From Locusta migratoria (lineage: Eukaryota; Arthropoda; Insecta; Orthoptera; Acrididae), in the NCBI GenBank assembly GCA_026315105.1, contig JAOYRU010000100.1, positions 62,001 through 126,000 on the forward strand: DNA of 64,000 bases. The letters are read 5' to 3'. Numbering within the stretch: position 1 is the first letter of the stretch; every line of letters begins with the position of its first letter. Below the pieces are notes generated by a model. It worked only from the letters and a program-made list of their open reading frames with translations, searched no databases and was not told the DNA's origin. Positions 10,142 through 23,176 of this stretch are shown here, in pieces. Position numbers and translations under genes: made by a program.

Positions 10142-10212
10142 GCCCCCTGTGAGAATCGAACTCACGACCCCTGGTTTACAAGACCAGTGCTCTGCCCCTG
10201 AGCTAAGGAGGC
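10142..10212 (-). tRNA. tRNA-Thr-TGT: tRNA-Thr (TGT), unit 6
   Basis: Intact reference body. Confidence 0.95.
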
Positions 10213-10942
10213 TGCTGGGCAACGGCATCATTCTTGGTAGCCACTCCCTTCCGTTTCCCACCCAGAGGAATCGTAACATCTGTTCGCTATGCCAGACGTG
10301 TGTGAAAAATCATTGCCATAGCAAAGTTTCGATTAACCCTGCGAGAATAGAGTACCCCTGGTACAAAGCTCCTGCCTGTTATTTTGCTTTCTTAGATATT
10401 TATTGGTATTATTAGCCTAACACGTGTCGTTTTTGGTGCACTCTTGAGCTAGCTCTCGGCTAGTGCGGGGCACTGGGCGTGCCCTGAGGTGGGTCTTGGA
10501 TGGCCCAGCTCCTCCCTCTGGCGGCGGTGCCCACGGGGGATCATGTGTGGCGACAACTAATTGCTCGGCCTGAATCAGCCTGAGGCTGATCGACACTTAA
10601 ATGGACGTCAGGTACAAATCGACATCGAGAAAGTACACTGATTATGCCTGTCAAACACCAACATACACAAGAAAAATATGAAATCCATCGATGGTCACGT
10701 CTTTAGCAACTTTACCTTTATCTGAGGACTGATTACTTGTCACTGCCATTGGAAGACTCCATCTGCCAACTATCATGGTGTCTTGACATTTACTGTACTA
10801 CAACGAGGAGAAAGCCGATTGCGCGTAGGTGTCATGTAAACATTTCCAAAATAACGTCACCGTAGCTTTGCTTCTCCATCGAAGGCGATATTTTATTATC
10901 ACCTCTGTCGACCTCTATTCGAAGGAAGAGAAAAAACGAATT

Positions 10943-10959
10943 CGCCCCCGGGTGGGCTC

Positions 10960-10996
<37 letters not shown>

Positions 10997-11016
10997 GCCG
11001 ATTGCGCCACGGAGGC
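10943..11016 (-). tRNA. tRNA-Asn-GTT: tRNA-Asn (GTT), unit 6
   Basis: Intact reference body. Confidence 0.95.
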
Positions 11017-11661
11017 CCTGGCCTGCATCCCTTCCTCTTCGCATTATGACCAAATTTCTTTAGCTCCTTTCAAGCGTTCTCAGTGCGTCTTTACTGGACA
11101 CGAATGCATCGCACCCAACCTGCAGAAACTCACATAAACAAATGACAATTTTAAGCACAACACTAACTGCCAAAATGTTTTACAAACTACACTACAGAAT
11201 ATTTCGCTGGCAGATCGTTAACTTGTCGTATGTTTCAGACCATACCATACAATCTGTGTACTGCCATTTGGTTGCTGTTTTGTGAGCCACCTCTCCTCCA
11301 ACACGACGATGGAGGTCGAACTCAAGTCCCCTCGATTATAAGACACGTGCCTTTTAAATTTGTTCTTTTTTTGTGCTTCATTTTTCATTTACTTGCAATT
11401 TTTAACAGACCCTTACACAAATCTTAGGGCCCCCGTGAGTCTTGGGGGATGCTGCGGAACTGCTGTGCCGAAATCGGCCGCTCAAAAAATTACTCTTCTG
11501 TCACGTTTGCTTTGCTACATTTCGCTAGAAAATTGTGCAGACTACAATCGCCGTCATGTGGTACCATATTTGGTGATTTAAACTGACGTGCATAAATTCT
11601 CATTTGCAGTTCTTTGATAGTTTCGAAAGACACATTGCTTCGACACAGTTAAAATTGTTTT

Positions 11662-11732
11662 GCCCCCTGTGAGAATCGAACTCACGACCCCTGGTTTACA
11701 AGACCAGTGCTCTGCCCCTGAGCTAAGGAGGC
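11662..11732 (-). tRNA. tRNA-Thr-TGT: tRNA-Thr (TGT), unit 7
   Basis: Intact reference body. A T-to-A marker at 11582, downstream of the gene, is shared only with unit 9. Confidence 0.95.
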
Positions 11733-12462
11733 TGCTGGGCAACGGCATCATTCTTGGTAGCCACTCCCTTCCGTTTCCCACCCAGAGGAATCGTAACATC
11801 TGTTCGCTATGCCAGACGTGTGTGAAAAATCATTGCCATAGCAAAGTTTCGATTAACCCTGCGAGAATAGAGTACCCCTGGTACAAAGCTCCTGCCTGTT
11901 ATTTTGCTTTCTTAGATATTTATTGGTATTATTAGCCTAACACGTGTCGTTTTTGGTGCACTCTTGAGCTAGCTCTCGGCTAGTGCGGGGCACTGGGCGT
12001 GCCCTGAGGTGGGTCTTGGATGGCCCAGCTCCTCCCTCTGGCGGCGGTGCCCACGGGGGATCATGTGTGGCGACAACTAATTGCTCGGCCTGAATCAGCC
12101 TGAGGCTGATCGACACTTAAATGGACGTCAGGTACAAATCGACATCGAGAAAGTACACTGATTATGCCTGTCAAACACCAACATACACAAGAAAAATATG
12201 AAATCCATCGATGGTCACGTCTTTAGCAACTTTACCTTTATCTGAGGACTGATTACTTGTCACTGCCATTGGAAGACTCCATCTGCCAACTATCATGGTG
12301 TCTTGACATTTACTGTACTACAACGAGGAGAAAGCCGATTGCGCGTAGGTGTCATGTAAACATTTCCAAAATAACGTCACCGTAGCTTTGCTTCTCCATC
12401 GAAGGCGATATTTTATTATCACCTCTGTCGACCTCTATTCGAAGGAAGAGAAAAAACGAATT

Positions 12463-12479
12463 CGCCCCCGGGTGGGCTC

Positions 12480-12516
<37 letters not shown>

Positions 12517-12536
12517 GCCGATTGCGCGACGGAGGC
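12463..12536 (-). tRNA. tRNA-Asn-GTT: tRNA-Asn (GTT) with G9-to-C, unit 7
   Basis: Differs from the reference at 12528 (plus-strand C to G), giving C at tRNA position 9. Position 9 takes part in a tertiary contact with the D stem and is the purine of box A (TRG), so both folding and transcription may suffer. The same variant is in unit 9. Confidence 0.88.
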
Positions 12537-13181
12537 CCTGGCCTGCATCCCTTCCTCTTCGCATTATGACCAAATTTCTTTAGCTCCTTTCAAGCGTTCT
12601 CAGTGCGTCTTTACTGGACACGAATGCATCGCACCCAACCTGCAGAAACTCACATAAACAAATGACAATTTTAAGCACAACACTAACTGCCAAAATGTTT
12701 TACAAACTACACTACAGAATATTTCGCTGGCAGATCGTTAACTTGTCGTATGTTTCAGACCATACCATACAATCTGTGTACTGCCATTTGGTTGCTGTTT
12801 TGTGAGCCACCTCTCCTCCAACACGACGATGGAGGTCGAACTCAAGTCCCCTCGATTATAAGACACGTGCCTTTTAAATTTGTTCTTTTTTTGTGCTTCA
12901 TTTTTCATTTACTTGCAATTTTTAACAGACCCTTACACAAATCTTAGGGCCCCCGTGAGTCTTGGGGGATGCTGCGGAACTGCTGTGCCGAAATCGGCCG
13001 CTCAAAAAATTACTCTTCTGTCACGTTTGCTTTGCTACATTTCGCTAGAAAATTGTGCAGACTACAATCGCCGTCATGTGGTACCATATTTGGTGATTTA
13101 ATCTGACGTGCATAAATTCTCATTTGCAGTTCTTTGATAGTTTCGAAAGACACATTGCTTCGACACAGTTAAAATTGTTTT

Positions 13182-13252
13182 GCCCCCTGTGAGAATCGAA
13201 CTCACGACCCCTGGTTTACAAGACCAGTGCTCTGCCCCTGAGCTAAGGAGGC
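13182..13252 (-). tRNA. tRNA-Thr-TGT: tRNA-Thr (TGT), unit 8
   Basis: Intact reference body. Confidence 0.95.
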
Positions 13253-13982
13253 TGCTGGGCAACGGCATCATTCTTGGTAGCCACTCCCTTCCGTTTCCCA
13301 CCCAGAGGAATCGTAACATCTGTTCGCTATGCCAGACGTGTGTGAAAAATCATTGCCATAGCAAAGTTTCGATTAACCCTGCGAGAATAGAGTACCCCTG
13401 GTACAAAGCTCCTGCCTGTTATTTTGCTTTCTTAGATATTTATTGGTATTATTAGCCTAACACGTGTCGTTTTTGGTGCACTCTTGAGCTAGCTCTCGGC
13501 TAGTGCGGGGCACTGGGCGTGCCCTGAGGTGGGTCTTGGATGGCCCAGCTCCTCCCTCTGGCGGCGGTGCCCACGGGGGATCATGTGTGGCGACAACTAA
13601 TTGCTCGGCCTGAATCAGCCTGAGGCTGATCGACACTTAAATGGACGTCAGGTACAAATCGACATCGAGAAAGTACACTGATTATGCCTGTCAAACACCA
13701 ACATACACAAGAAAAATATGAAATCCATCGATGGTCACGTCTTTAGCAACTTTACCTTTATCTGAGGACTGATTACTTGTCACTGCCATTGGAAGACTCC
13801 ATCTGCCAACTATCATGGTGTCTTGACATTTACTGTACTACAACGAGGAGAAAGCCGATTGCGCGTAGGTGTCATGTAAACATTTCCAAAATAACGTCAC
13901 CGTAGCTTTGCTTCTCCATCGAAGGCGATATTTTATTATCACCTCTGTCGACCTCTATTCGAAGGAAGAGAAAAAACGAATT

Positions 13983-13999
13983 CGCCCCCGGGTGGGCTC

Positions 14000-14036
<37 letters not shown>

Positions 14037-14056
14037 GCCGATTGCGCCACGGAGGC
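13983..14056 (-). tRNA. tRNA-Asn-GTT: tRNA-Asn (GTT), unit 8
   Basis: Intact reference body, between two units with the position-9 variant. Confidence 0.95.
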
Positions 14057-14701
14057 CCTGGCCTGCATCCCTTCCTCTTCGCATTATGACCAAATTTCTT
14101 TAGCTCCTTTCAAGCGTTCTCAGTGCGTCTTTACTGGACACGAATGCATCGCACCCAACCTGCAGAAACTCACATAAACAAATGACAATTTTAAGCACAA
14201 CACTAACTGCCAAAATGTTTTACAAACTACACTACAGAATATTTCGCTGGCAGATCGTTAACTTGTCGTATGTTTCAGACCATACCATACAATCTGTGTA
14301 CTGCCATTTGGTTGCTGTTTTGTGAGCCACCTCTCCTCCAACACGACGATGGAGGTCGAACTCAAGTCCCCTCGATTATAAGACACGTGCCTTTTAAATT
14401 TGTTCTTTTTTTGTGCTTCATTTTTCATTTACTTGCAATTTTTAACAGACCCTTACACAAATCTTAGGGCCCCCGTGAGTCTTGGGGGATGCTGCGGAAC
14501 TGCTGTGCCGAAATCGGCCGCTCAAAAAATTACTCTTCTGTCACGTTTGCTTTGCTACATTTCGCTAGAAAATTGTGCAGACTACAATCGCCGTCATGTG
14601 GTACCATATTTGGTGATTTAAACTGACGTGCATAAATTCTCATTTGCAGTTCTTTGATAGTTTCGAAAGACACATTGCTTCGACACAGTTAAAATTGTTT
14701 T

Positions 14702-14772
14702 GCCCCCTGTGAGAATCGAACTCACGACCCCTGGTTTACAAGACCAGTGCTCTGCCCCTGAGCTAAGGAGGC
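14702..14772 (-). tRNA. tRNA-Thr-TGT: tRNA-Thr (TGT), unit 9
   Basis: Intact reference body; carries the downstream T-to-A marker at 14622. Confidence 0.95.
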
Positions 14773-15502
14773 TGCTGGGCAACGGCATCATTCTTGGTAG
14801 CCACTCCCTTCCGTTTCCCACCCAGAGGAATCGTAACATCTGTTCGCTATGCCAGACGTGTGTGAAAAATCATTGCCATAGCAAAGTTTCGATTAACCCT
14901 GCGAGAATAGAGTACCCCTGGTACAAAGCTCCTGCCTGTTATTTTGCTTTCTTAGATATTTATTGGTATTATTAGCCTAACACGTGTCGTTTTTGGTGCA
15001 CTCTTGAGCTAGCTCTCGGCTAGTGCGGGGCACTGGGCGTGCCCTGAGGTGGGTCTTGGATGGCCCAGCTCCTCCCTCTGGCGGCGGTGCCCACGGGGGA
15101 TCATGTGTGGCGACAACTAATTGCTCGGCCTGAATCAGCCTGAGGCTGATCGACACTTAAATGGACGTCAGGTACAAATCGACATCGAGAAAGTACACTG
15201 ATTATGCCTGTCAAACACCAACATACACAAGAAAAATATGAAATCCATCGATGGTCACGTCTTTAGCAACTTTACCTTTATCTGAGGACTGATTACTTGT
15301 CACTGCCATTGGAAGACTCCATCTGCCAACTATCATGGTGTCTTGACATTTACTGTACTACAACGAGGAGAAAGCCGATTGCGCGTAGGTGTCATGTAAA
15401 CATTTCCAAAATAACGTCACCGTAGCTTTGCTTCTCCATCGAAGGCGATATTTTATTATCACCTCTGTCGACCTCTATTCGAAGGAAGAGAAAAAACGAA
15501 TT

Positions 15503-15519
15503 CGCCCCCGGGTGGGCTC

Positions 15520-15556
<37 letters not shown>

Positions 15557-15576
15557 GCCGATTGCGCGACGGAGGC
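15503..15576 (-). tRNA. tRNA-Asn-GTT: tRNA-Asn (GTT) with G9-to-C, unit 9
   Basis: Same position-9 change as unit 7, here at 15568, exactly 3,040 bp away. Confidence 0.88.
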
Positions 15577-16221
15577 CCTGGCCTGCATCCCTTCCTCTTC
15601 GCATTATGACCAAATTTCTTTAGCTCCTTTCAAGCGTTCTCAGTGCGTCTTTACTGGACACGAATGCATCGCACCCAACCTGCAGAAACTCACATAAACA
15701 AATGACAATTTTAAGCACAACACTAACTGCCAAAATGTTTTACAAACTACACTACAGAATATTTCGCTGGCAGATCGTTAACTTGTCGTATGTTTCAGAC
15801 CATACCATACAATCTGTGTACTGCCATTTGGTTGCTGTTTTGTGAGCCACCTCTCCTCCAACACGACGATGGAGGTCGAACTCAAGTCCCCTCGATTATA
15901 AGACACGTGCCTTTTAAATTTGTTCTTTTTTTGTGCTTCATTTTTCATTTACTTGCAATTTTTAACAGACCCTTACACAAATCTTAGGGCCCCCGTGAGT
16001 CTTGGGGGATGCTGCGGAACTGCTGTGCCGAAATCGGCCGCTCAAAAAATTACTCTTCTGTCACGTTTGCTTTGCTACATTTCGCTAGAAAATTGTGCAG
16101 ACTACAATCGCCGTCATGTGGTACCATATTTGGTGATTTAATCTGACGTGCATAAATTCTCATTTGCAGTTCTTTGATAGTTTCGAAAGACACATTGCTT
16201 CGACACAGTTAAAATTGTTTT

Positions 16222-16292
16222 GCCCCCTGTGAGAATCGAACTCACGACCCCTGGTTTACAAGACCAGTGCTCTGCCCCTGAGCTAAGGAGGC
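16222..16292 (-). tRNA. tRNA-Thr-TGT: tRNA-Thr (TGT), unit 10
   Basis: Intact reference body. Confidence 0.95.
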
Positions 16293-17022
16293 TGCTGGGC
16301 AACGGCATCATTCTTGGTAGCCACTCCCTTCCGTTTCCCACCCAGAGGAATCGTAACATCTGTTCGCTATGCCAGACGTGTGTGAAAAATCATTGCCATA
16401 GCAAAGTTTCGATTAACCCTGCGAGAATAGAGTACCCCTGGTACAAAGCTCCTGCCTGTTATTTTGCTTTCTTAGATATTTATTGGTATTATTAGCCTAA
16501 CACGTGTCGTTTTTGGTGCACTCTTGAGCTAGCTCTCGGCTAGTGCGGGGCACTGGGCGTGCCCTGAGGTGGGTCTTGGATGGCCCAGCTCCTCCCTCTG
16601 GCGGCGGTGCCCACGGGGGATCATGTGTGGCGACAACTAATTGCTCGGCCTGAATCAGCCTGAGGCTGATCGACACTTAAATGGACGTCAGGTACAAATC
16701 GACATCGAGAAAGTACACTGATTATGCCTGTCAAACACCAACATACACAAGAAAAATATGAAATCCATCGATGGTCACGTCTTTAGCAACTTTACCTTTA
16801 TCTGAGGACTGATTACTTGTCACTGCCATTGGAAGACTCCATCTGCCAACTATCATGGTGTCTTGACATTTACTGTACTACAACGAGGAGAAAGCCGATT
16901 GCGCGTAGGTGTCATGTAAACATTTCCAAAATAACGTCACCGTAGCTTTGCTTCTCCATCGAAGGCGATATTTTATTATCACCTCTGTCGACCTCTATTC
17001 GAAGGAAGAGAAAAAACGAATT

Positions 17023-17039
17023 CGCCCCCGGGTGGGCTC

Positions 17040-17076
<37 letters not shown>

Positions 17077-17096
17077 GCCGATTGCGCCACGGAGGC
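17023..17096 (-). tRNA. tRNA-Asn-GTT: tRNA-Asn (GTT), unit 10
   Basis: Intact reference body. Confidence 0.95.
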
Positions 17097-17741
17097 CCTG
17101 GCCTGCATCCCTTCCTCTTCGCATTATGACCAAATTTCTTTAGCTCCTTTCAAGCGTTCTCAGTGCGTCTTTACTGGACACGAATGCATCGCACCCAACC
17201 TGCAGAAACTCACATAAACAAATGACAATTTTAAGCACAACACTAACTGCCAAAATGTTTTACAAACTACACTACAGAATATTTCGCTGGCAGATCGTTA
17301 ACTTGTCGTATGTTTCAGACCATACCATACAATCTGTGTACTGCCATTTGGTTGCTGTTTTGTGAGCCACCTCTCCTCCAACACGACGATGGAGGTCGAA
17401 CTCAAGTCCCCTCGATTATAAGACACGTGCCTTTTAAATTTGTTCTTTTTTTGTGCTTCATTTTTCATTTACTTGCAATTTTTAACAGACCCTTACACAA
17501 ATCTTAGGGCCCCCGTGAGTCTTGGGGGATGCTGCGGAACTGCTGTGCCGAAATCGGCCGCTCAAAAAATTACTCTTCTGTCACGTTTGCTTTGCTACAT
17601 TTCGCTAGAAAATTGTGCAGACTACAATCGCCGTCATGTGGTACCATATTTGGTGATTTAATCTGACGTGCATAAATTCTCATTTGCAGTTCTTTGATAG
17701 TTTCGAAAGACACATTGCTTCGACACAGTTAAAATTGTTTT

Positions 17742-17812
17742 GCCCCCTGTGAGAATCGAACTCACGACCCCTGGTTTACAAGACCAGTGCTCTGCCCCTG
17801 AGCTAAGGAGGC
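17742..17812 (-). tRNA. tRNA-Thr-TGT: tRNA-Thr (TGT), unit 11
   Basis: Intact reference body. Confidence 0.95.
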
Positions 17813-18542
17813 TGCTGGGCAACGGCATCATTCTTGGTAGCCACTCCCTTCCGTTTCCCACCCAGAGGAATCGTAACATCTGTTCGCTATGCCAGACGTG
17901 TGTGAAAAATCATTGCCATAGCAAAGTTTCGATTAACCCTGCGAGAATAGAGTACCCCTGGTACAAAGCTCCTGCCTGTTATTTTGCTTTCTTAGATATT
18001 TATTGGTATTATTAGCCTAACACGTGTCGTTTTTGGTGCACTCTTGAGCTAGCTCTCGGCTAGTGCGGGGCACTGGGCGTGCCCTGAGGTGGGTCTTGGA
18101 TGGCCCAGCTCCTCCCTCTGGCGGCGGTGCCCACGGGGGATCATGTGTGGCGACAACTAATTGCTCGGCCTGAATCAGCCTGAGGCTGATCGACACTTAA
18201 ATGGACGTCAGGTACAAATCGACATCGAGAAAGTACACTGATTATGCCTGTCAAACACCAACATACACAAGAAAAATATGAAATCCATCGATGGTCACGT
18301 CTTTAGCAACTTTACCTTTATCTGAGGACTGATTACTTGTCACTGCCATTGGAAGACTCCATCTGCCAACTATCATGGTGTCTTGACATTTACTGTACTA
18401 CAACGAGGAGAAAGCCGATTGCGCGTAGGTGTCATGTAAACATTTCCAAAATAACGTCACCGTAGCTTTGCTTCTCCATCGAAGGCGATATTTTATTATC
18501 ACCTCTGTCGACCTCTATTCGAAGGAAGAGAAAAAACGAATT

Positions 18543-18559
18543 CGCCCCCGGGTGGGCTC

Positions 18560-18596
<37 letters not shown>

Positions 18597-18616
18597 GCCG
18601 ATTGCGCCACGGAGGC
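18543..18616 (-). tRNA. tRNA-Asn-GTT: tRNA-Asn (GTT), unit 11
   Basis: Intact reference body. Confidence 0.95.
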
Positions 18617-19261
18617 CCTGGCCTGCATCCCTTCCTCTTCGCATTATGACCAAATTTCTTTAGCTCCTTTCAAGCGTTCTCAGTGCGTCTTTACTGGACA
18701 CGAATGCATCGCACCCAACCTGCAGAAACTCACATAAACAAATGACAATTTTAAGCACAACACTAACTGCCAAAATGTTTTACAAACTACACTACAGAAT
18801 ATTTCGCTGGCAGATCGTTAACTTGTCGTATGTTTCAGACCATACCATACAATCTGTGTACTGCCATTTGGTTGCTGTTTTGTGAGCCACCTCTCCTCCA
18901 ACACGACGATGGAGGTCGAACTCAAGTCCCCTCGATTATAAGACACGTGCCTTTTAAATTTGTTCTTTTTTTGTGCTTCATTTTTCATTTACTTGCAATT
19001 TTTAACAGACCCTTACACAAATCTTAGGGCCCCCGTGAGTCTTGGGGGATGCTGCGGAACTGCTGTGCCGAAATCGGCCGCTCAAAAAATTACTCTTCTG
19101 TCACGTTTGCTTTGCTACATTTCGCTAGAAAATTGTGCAGACTACAATCGCCGTCATGTGGTACCATATTTGGTGATTTAATCTGACGTGCATAAATTCT
19201 CATTTGCAGTTCTTTGATAGTTTCGAAAGACACATTGCTTCGACACAGTTAAAATTGTTTT

Positions 19262-19332
19262 GCCCCCTGTGAGAATCGAACTCACGACCCCTGGTTTACA
19301 AGACCAGTGCTCTGCCCCTGAGCTAAGGAGGC
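19262..19332 (-). tRNA. tRNA-Thr-TGT: tRNA-Thr (TGT), unit 12
   Basis: Intact reference body. Confidence 0.95.
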
Positions 19333-20062
19333 TGCTGGGCAACGGCATCATTCTTGGTAGCCACTCCCTTCCGTTTCCCACCCAGAGGAATCGTAACATC
19401 TGTTCGCTATGCCAGACGTGTGTGAAAAATCATTGCCATAGCAAAGTTTCGATTAACCCTGCGAGAATAGAGTACCCCTGGTACAAAGCTCCTGCCTGTT
19501 ATTTTGCTTTCTTAGATATTTATTGGTATTATTAGCCTAACACGTGTCGTTTTTGGTGCACTCTTGAGCTAGCTCTCGGCTAGTGCGGGGCACTGGGCGT
19601 GCCCTGAGGTGGGTCTTGGATGGCCCAGCTCCTCCCTCTGGCGGCGGTGCCCACGGGGGATCATGTGTGGCGACAACTAATTGCTCGGCCTGAATCAGCC
19701 TGAGGCTGATCGACACTTAAATGGACGTCAGGTACAAATCGACATCGAGAAAGTACACTGATTATGCCTGTCAAACACCAACATACACAAGAAAAATATG
19801 AAATCCATCGATGGTCACGTCTTTAGCAACTTTACCTTTATCTGAGGACTGATTACTTGTCACTGCCATTGGAAGACTCCATCTGCCAACTATCATGGTG
19901 TCTTGACATTTACTGTACTACAACGAGGAGAAAGCCGATTGCGCGTAGGTGTCATGTAAACATTTCCAAAATAACGTCACCGTAGCTTTGCTTCTCCATC
20001 GAAGGCGATATTTTATTATCACCTCTGTCGACCTCTATTCGAAGGAAGAGAAAAAACGAATT

Positions 20063-20079
20063 CGCCCCCGGGTGGGCTC

Positions 20080-20116
<37 letters not shown>

Positions 20117-20136
20117 GCCGATTGCGCCACGGAGGC
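20063..20136 (-). tRNA. tRNA-Asn-GTT: tRNA-Asn (GTT), unit 12
   Basis: Intact reference body. Confidence 0.95.
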
Positions 20137-20781
20137 CCTGGCCTGCATCCCTTCCTCTTCGCATTATGACCAAATTTCTTTAGCTCCTTTCAAGCGTTCT
20201 CAGTGCGTCTTTACTGGACACGAATGCATCGCACCCAACCTGCAGAAACTCACATAAACAAATGACAATTTTAAGCACAACACTAACTGCCAAAATGTTT
20301 TACAAACTACACTACAGAATATTTCGCTGGCAGATCGTTAACTTGTCGTATGTTTCAGACCATACCATACAATCTGTGTACTGCCATTTGGTTGCTGTTT
20401 TGTGAGCCACCTCTCCTCCAACACGACGATGGAGGTCGAACTCAAGTCCCCTCGATTATAAGACACGTGCCTTTTAAATTTGTTCTTTTTTTGTGCTTCA
20501 TTTTTCATTTACTTGCAATTCTTAACAGACCCTTACACAAATCTTAGGGCCCCCGTGAGTCTTGGGGGATGCTGCGGAACTGCTGTGCCGAAATCGGCCG
20601 CTCAAAAAATTACTCTTCTGTCACGTTTGCTTTGCTACATTTCGCTAGAAAATTGTGCAGACTACAATCGCCGTCATGTGGTACCATATTTGGTGATTTA
20701 ATCTGACGTGCATAAATTCTCATTTGCAGTTCTTTGATAGTTTCGAAAGACACATTGCTTCGACACAGTTAAAATTGTTTT

Positions 20782-20852
20782 GCCCCCTGTGAGAATCGAA
20801 CTCACGACCCCTGGTTTACAAGACCAGTGCTCTGCCCCTGAGCTAAGGAGGC
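20782..20852 (-). tRNA. tRNA-Thr-TGT: tRNA-Thr (TGT), unit 13
   Basis: Intact reference body; the unit has a private T-to-C change at 20521 in the spacer. Confidence 0.95.
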
Positions 20853-21582
20853 TGCTGGGCAACGGCATCATTCTTGGTAGCCACTCCCTTCCGTTTCCCA
20901 CCCAGAGGAATCGTAACATCTGTTCGCTATGCCAGACGTGTGTGAAAAATCATTGCCATAGCAAAGTTTCGATTAACCCTGCGAGAATAGAGTACCCCTG
21001 GTACAAAGCTCCTGCCTGTTATTTTGCTTTCTTAGATATTTATTGGTATTATTAGCCTAACACGTGTCGTTTTTGGTGCACTCTTGAGCTAGCTCTCGGC
21101 TAGTGCGGGGCACTGGGCGTGCCCTGAGGTGGGTCTTGGATGGCCCAGCTCCTCCCTCTGGCGGCGGTGCCCACGGGGGATCATGTGTGGCGACAACTAA
21201 TTGCTCGGCCTGAATCAGCCTGAGGCTGATCGACACTTAAATGGACGTCAGGTACAAATCGACATCGAGAAAGTACACTGATTATGCCTGTCAAACACCA
21301 ACATACACAAGAAAAATATGAAATCCATCGATGGTCACGTCTTTAGCAACTTTACCTTTATCTGAGGACTGATTACTTGTCACTGCCATTGGAAGACTCC
21401 ATCTGCCAACTATCATGGTGTCTTGACATTTACTGTACTACAACGAGGAGAAAGCCGATTGCGCGTAGGTGTCATGTAAACATTTCCAAAATAACGTCAC
21501 CGTAGCTTTGCTTCTCCATCGAAGGCGATATTTTATTATCACCTCTGTCGACCTCTATTCGAAGGAAGAGAAAAAACGAATT

Positions 21583-21599
21583 CGCCCCCGGGTGGGCTC

Positions 21600-21636
<37 letters not shown>

Positions 21637-21656
21637 GCCGATTGCGCCACGGAGGC
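21583..21656 (-). tRNA. tRNA-Asn-GTT: tRNA-Asn (GTT), unit 13
   Basis: Intact reference body. Confidence 0.95.
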
Positions 21657-22301
21657 CCTGGCCTGCATCCCTTCCTCTTCGCATTATGACCAAATTTCTT
21701 TAGCTCCTTTCAAGCGTTCTCAGTGCGTCTTTACTGGACACGAATGCATCGCACCCAACCTGCAGAAACTCACATAAACAAATGACAATTTTAAGCACAA
21801 CACTAACTGCCAAAATGTTTTACAAACTACACTACAGAATATTTCGCTGGCAGATCGTTAACTTGTCGTATGTTTCAGACCATACCATACAATCTGTGTA
21901 CTGCCATTTGGTTGCTGTTTTGTGAGCCACCTCTCCTCCAACACGACGATGGAGGTCGAACTCAAGTCCCCTCGATTATAAGACACGTGCCTTTTAAATT
22001 TGTTCTTTTTTTGTGCTTCATTTTTCATTTACTTGCAATTTTTAACAGACCCTTACACAAATCTTAGGGCCCCCGTGAGTCTTGGGGGATGCTGCGGAAC
22101 TGCTGTGCCGAAATCGGCCGCTCAAAAAATTACTCTTCTGTCACGTTTGCTTTGCTACATTTCGCTAGAAAATTGTGCAGACTACAATCGCCGTCATGTG
22201 GTACCATATTTGGTGATTTAATCTGACGTGCATAAATTCTCATTTGCAGTTCTTTGATAGTTTCGAAAGACACATTGCTTCGACACAGTTAAAATTGTTT
22301 T

Positions 22302-22372
22302 GCCCCCTGTGAGAATCGAACTCACGACCCCTGGTTTACAAGACCAGTGCTCTGCCCCTGAGCTAAGGAGGC
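22302..22372 (-). tRNA. tRNA-Thr-TGT: tRNA-Thr (TGT), unit 14
   Basis: Intact reference body. Confidence 0.95.
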
Positions 22373-23102
22373 TGCTGGGCAACGGCATCATTCTTGGTAG
22401 CCACTCCCTTCCGTTTCCCACCCAGAGGAATCGTAACATCTGTTCGCTATGCCAGACGTGTGTGAAAAATCATTGCCATAGCAAAGTTTCGATTAACCCT
22501 GCGAGAATAGAGTACCCCTGGTACAAAGCTCCTGCCTGTTATTTTGCTTTCTTAGATATTTATTGGTATTATTAGCCTAACACGTGTCGTTTTTGGTGCA
22601 CTCTTGAGCTAGCTCTCGGCTAGTGCGGGGCACTGGGCGTGCCCTGAGGTGGGTCTTGGATGGCCCAGCTCCTCCCTCTGGCGGCGGTGCCCACGGGGGA
22701 TCATGTGTGGCGACAACTAATTGCTCGGCCTGAATCAGCCTGAGGCTGATCGACACTTAAATGGACGTCAGGTACAAATCGACATCGAGAAAGTACACTG
22801 ATTATGCCTGTCAAACACCAACATACACAAGAAAAATATGAAATCCATCGATGGTCACGTCTTTAGCAACTTTACCTTTATCTGAGGACTGATTACTTGT
22901 CACTGCCATTGGAAGACTCCATCTGCCAACTATCATGGTGTCTTGACATTTACTGTACTACAACGAGGAGAAAGCCGATTGCGCGTAGGTGTCATGTAAA
23001 CATTTCCAAAATAACGTCACCGTAGCTTTGCTTCTCCATCGAAGGCGATATTTTATTATCACCTCTGTCGACCTCTATTCGAAGGAAGAGAAAAAACGAA
23101 TT

Positions 23103-23176
23103 CGCCCCCGGGTGGGCTCGAACCACCAACCTTTCGGTTAAAAGCCGAACGCGCTAGCCGATTGCGCCACGGAGGC
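23103..23176 (-). tRNA. tRNA-Asn-derived gene with anticodon TTT, unit 14
   Basis: One change at 23142 (plus-strand C to A) turns the anticodon loop CTGTTAA into CTTTTAA, so the anticodon is TTT, which pairs with lysine codons, on an otherwise perfect tRNA-Asn body. The anticodon is a major identity element for asparaginyl-tRNA synthetase, so charging with Asn should fall. The change also creates TTTT inside the gene, a Pol III stop, so the copy is probably transcribed poorly or as a 5' fragment. A second private change, C to T at 23197, lies in the 5' flank. Confidence 0.9.
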
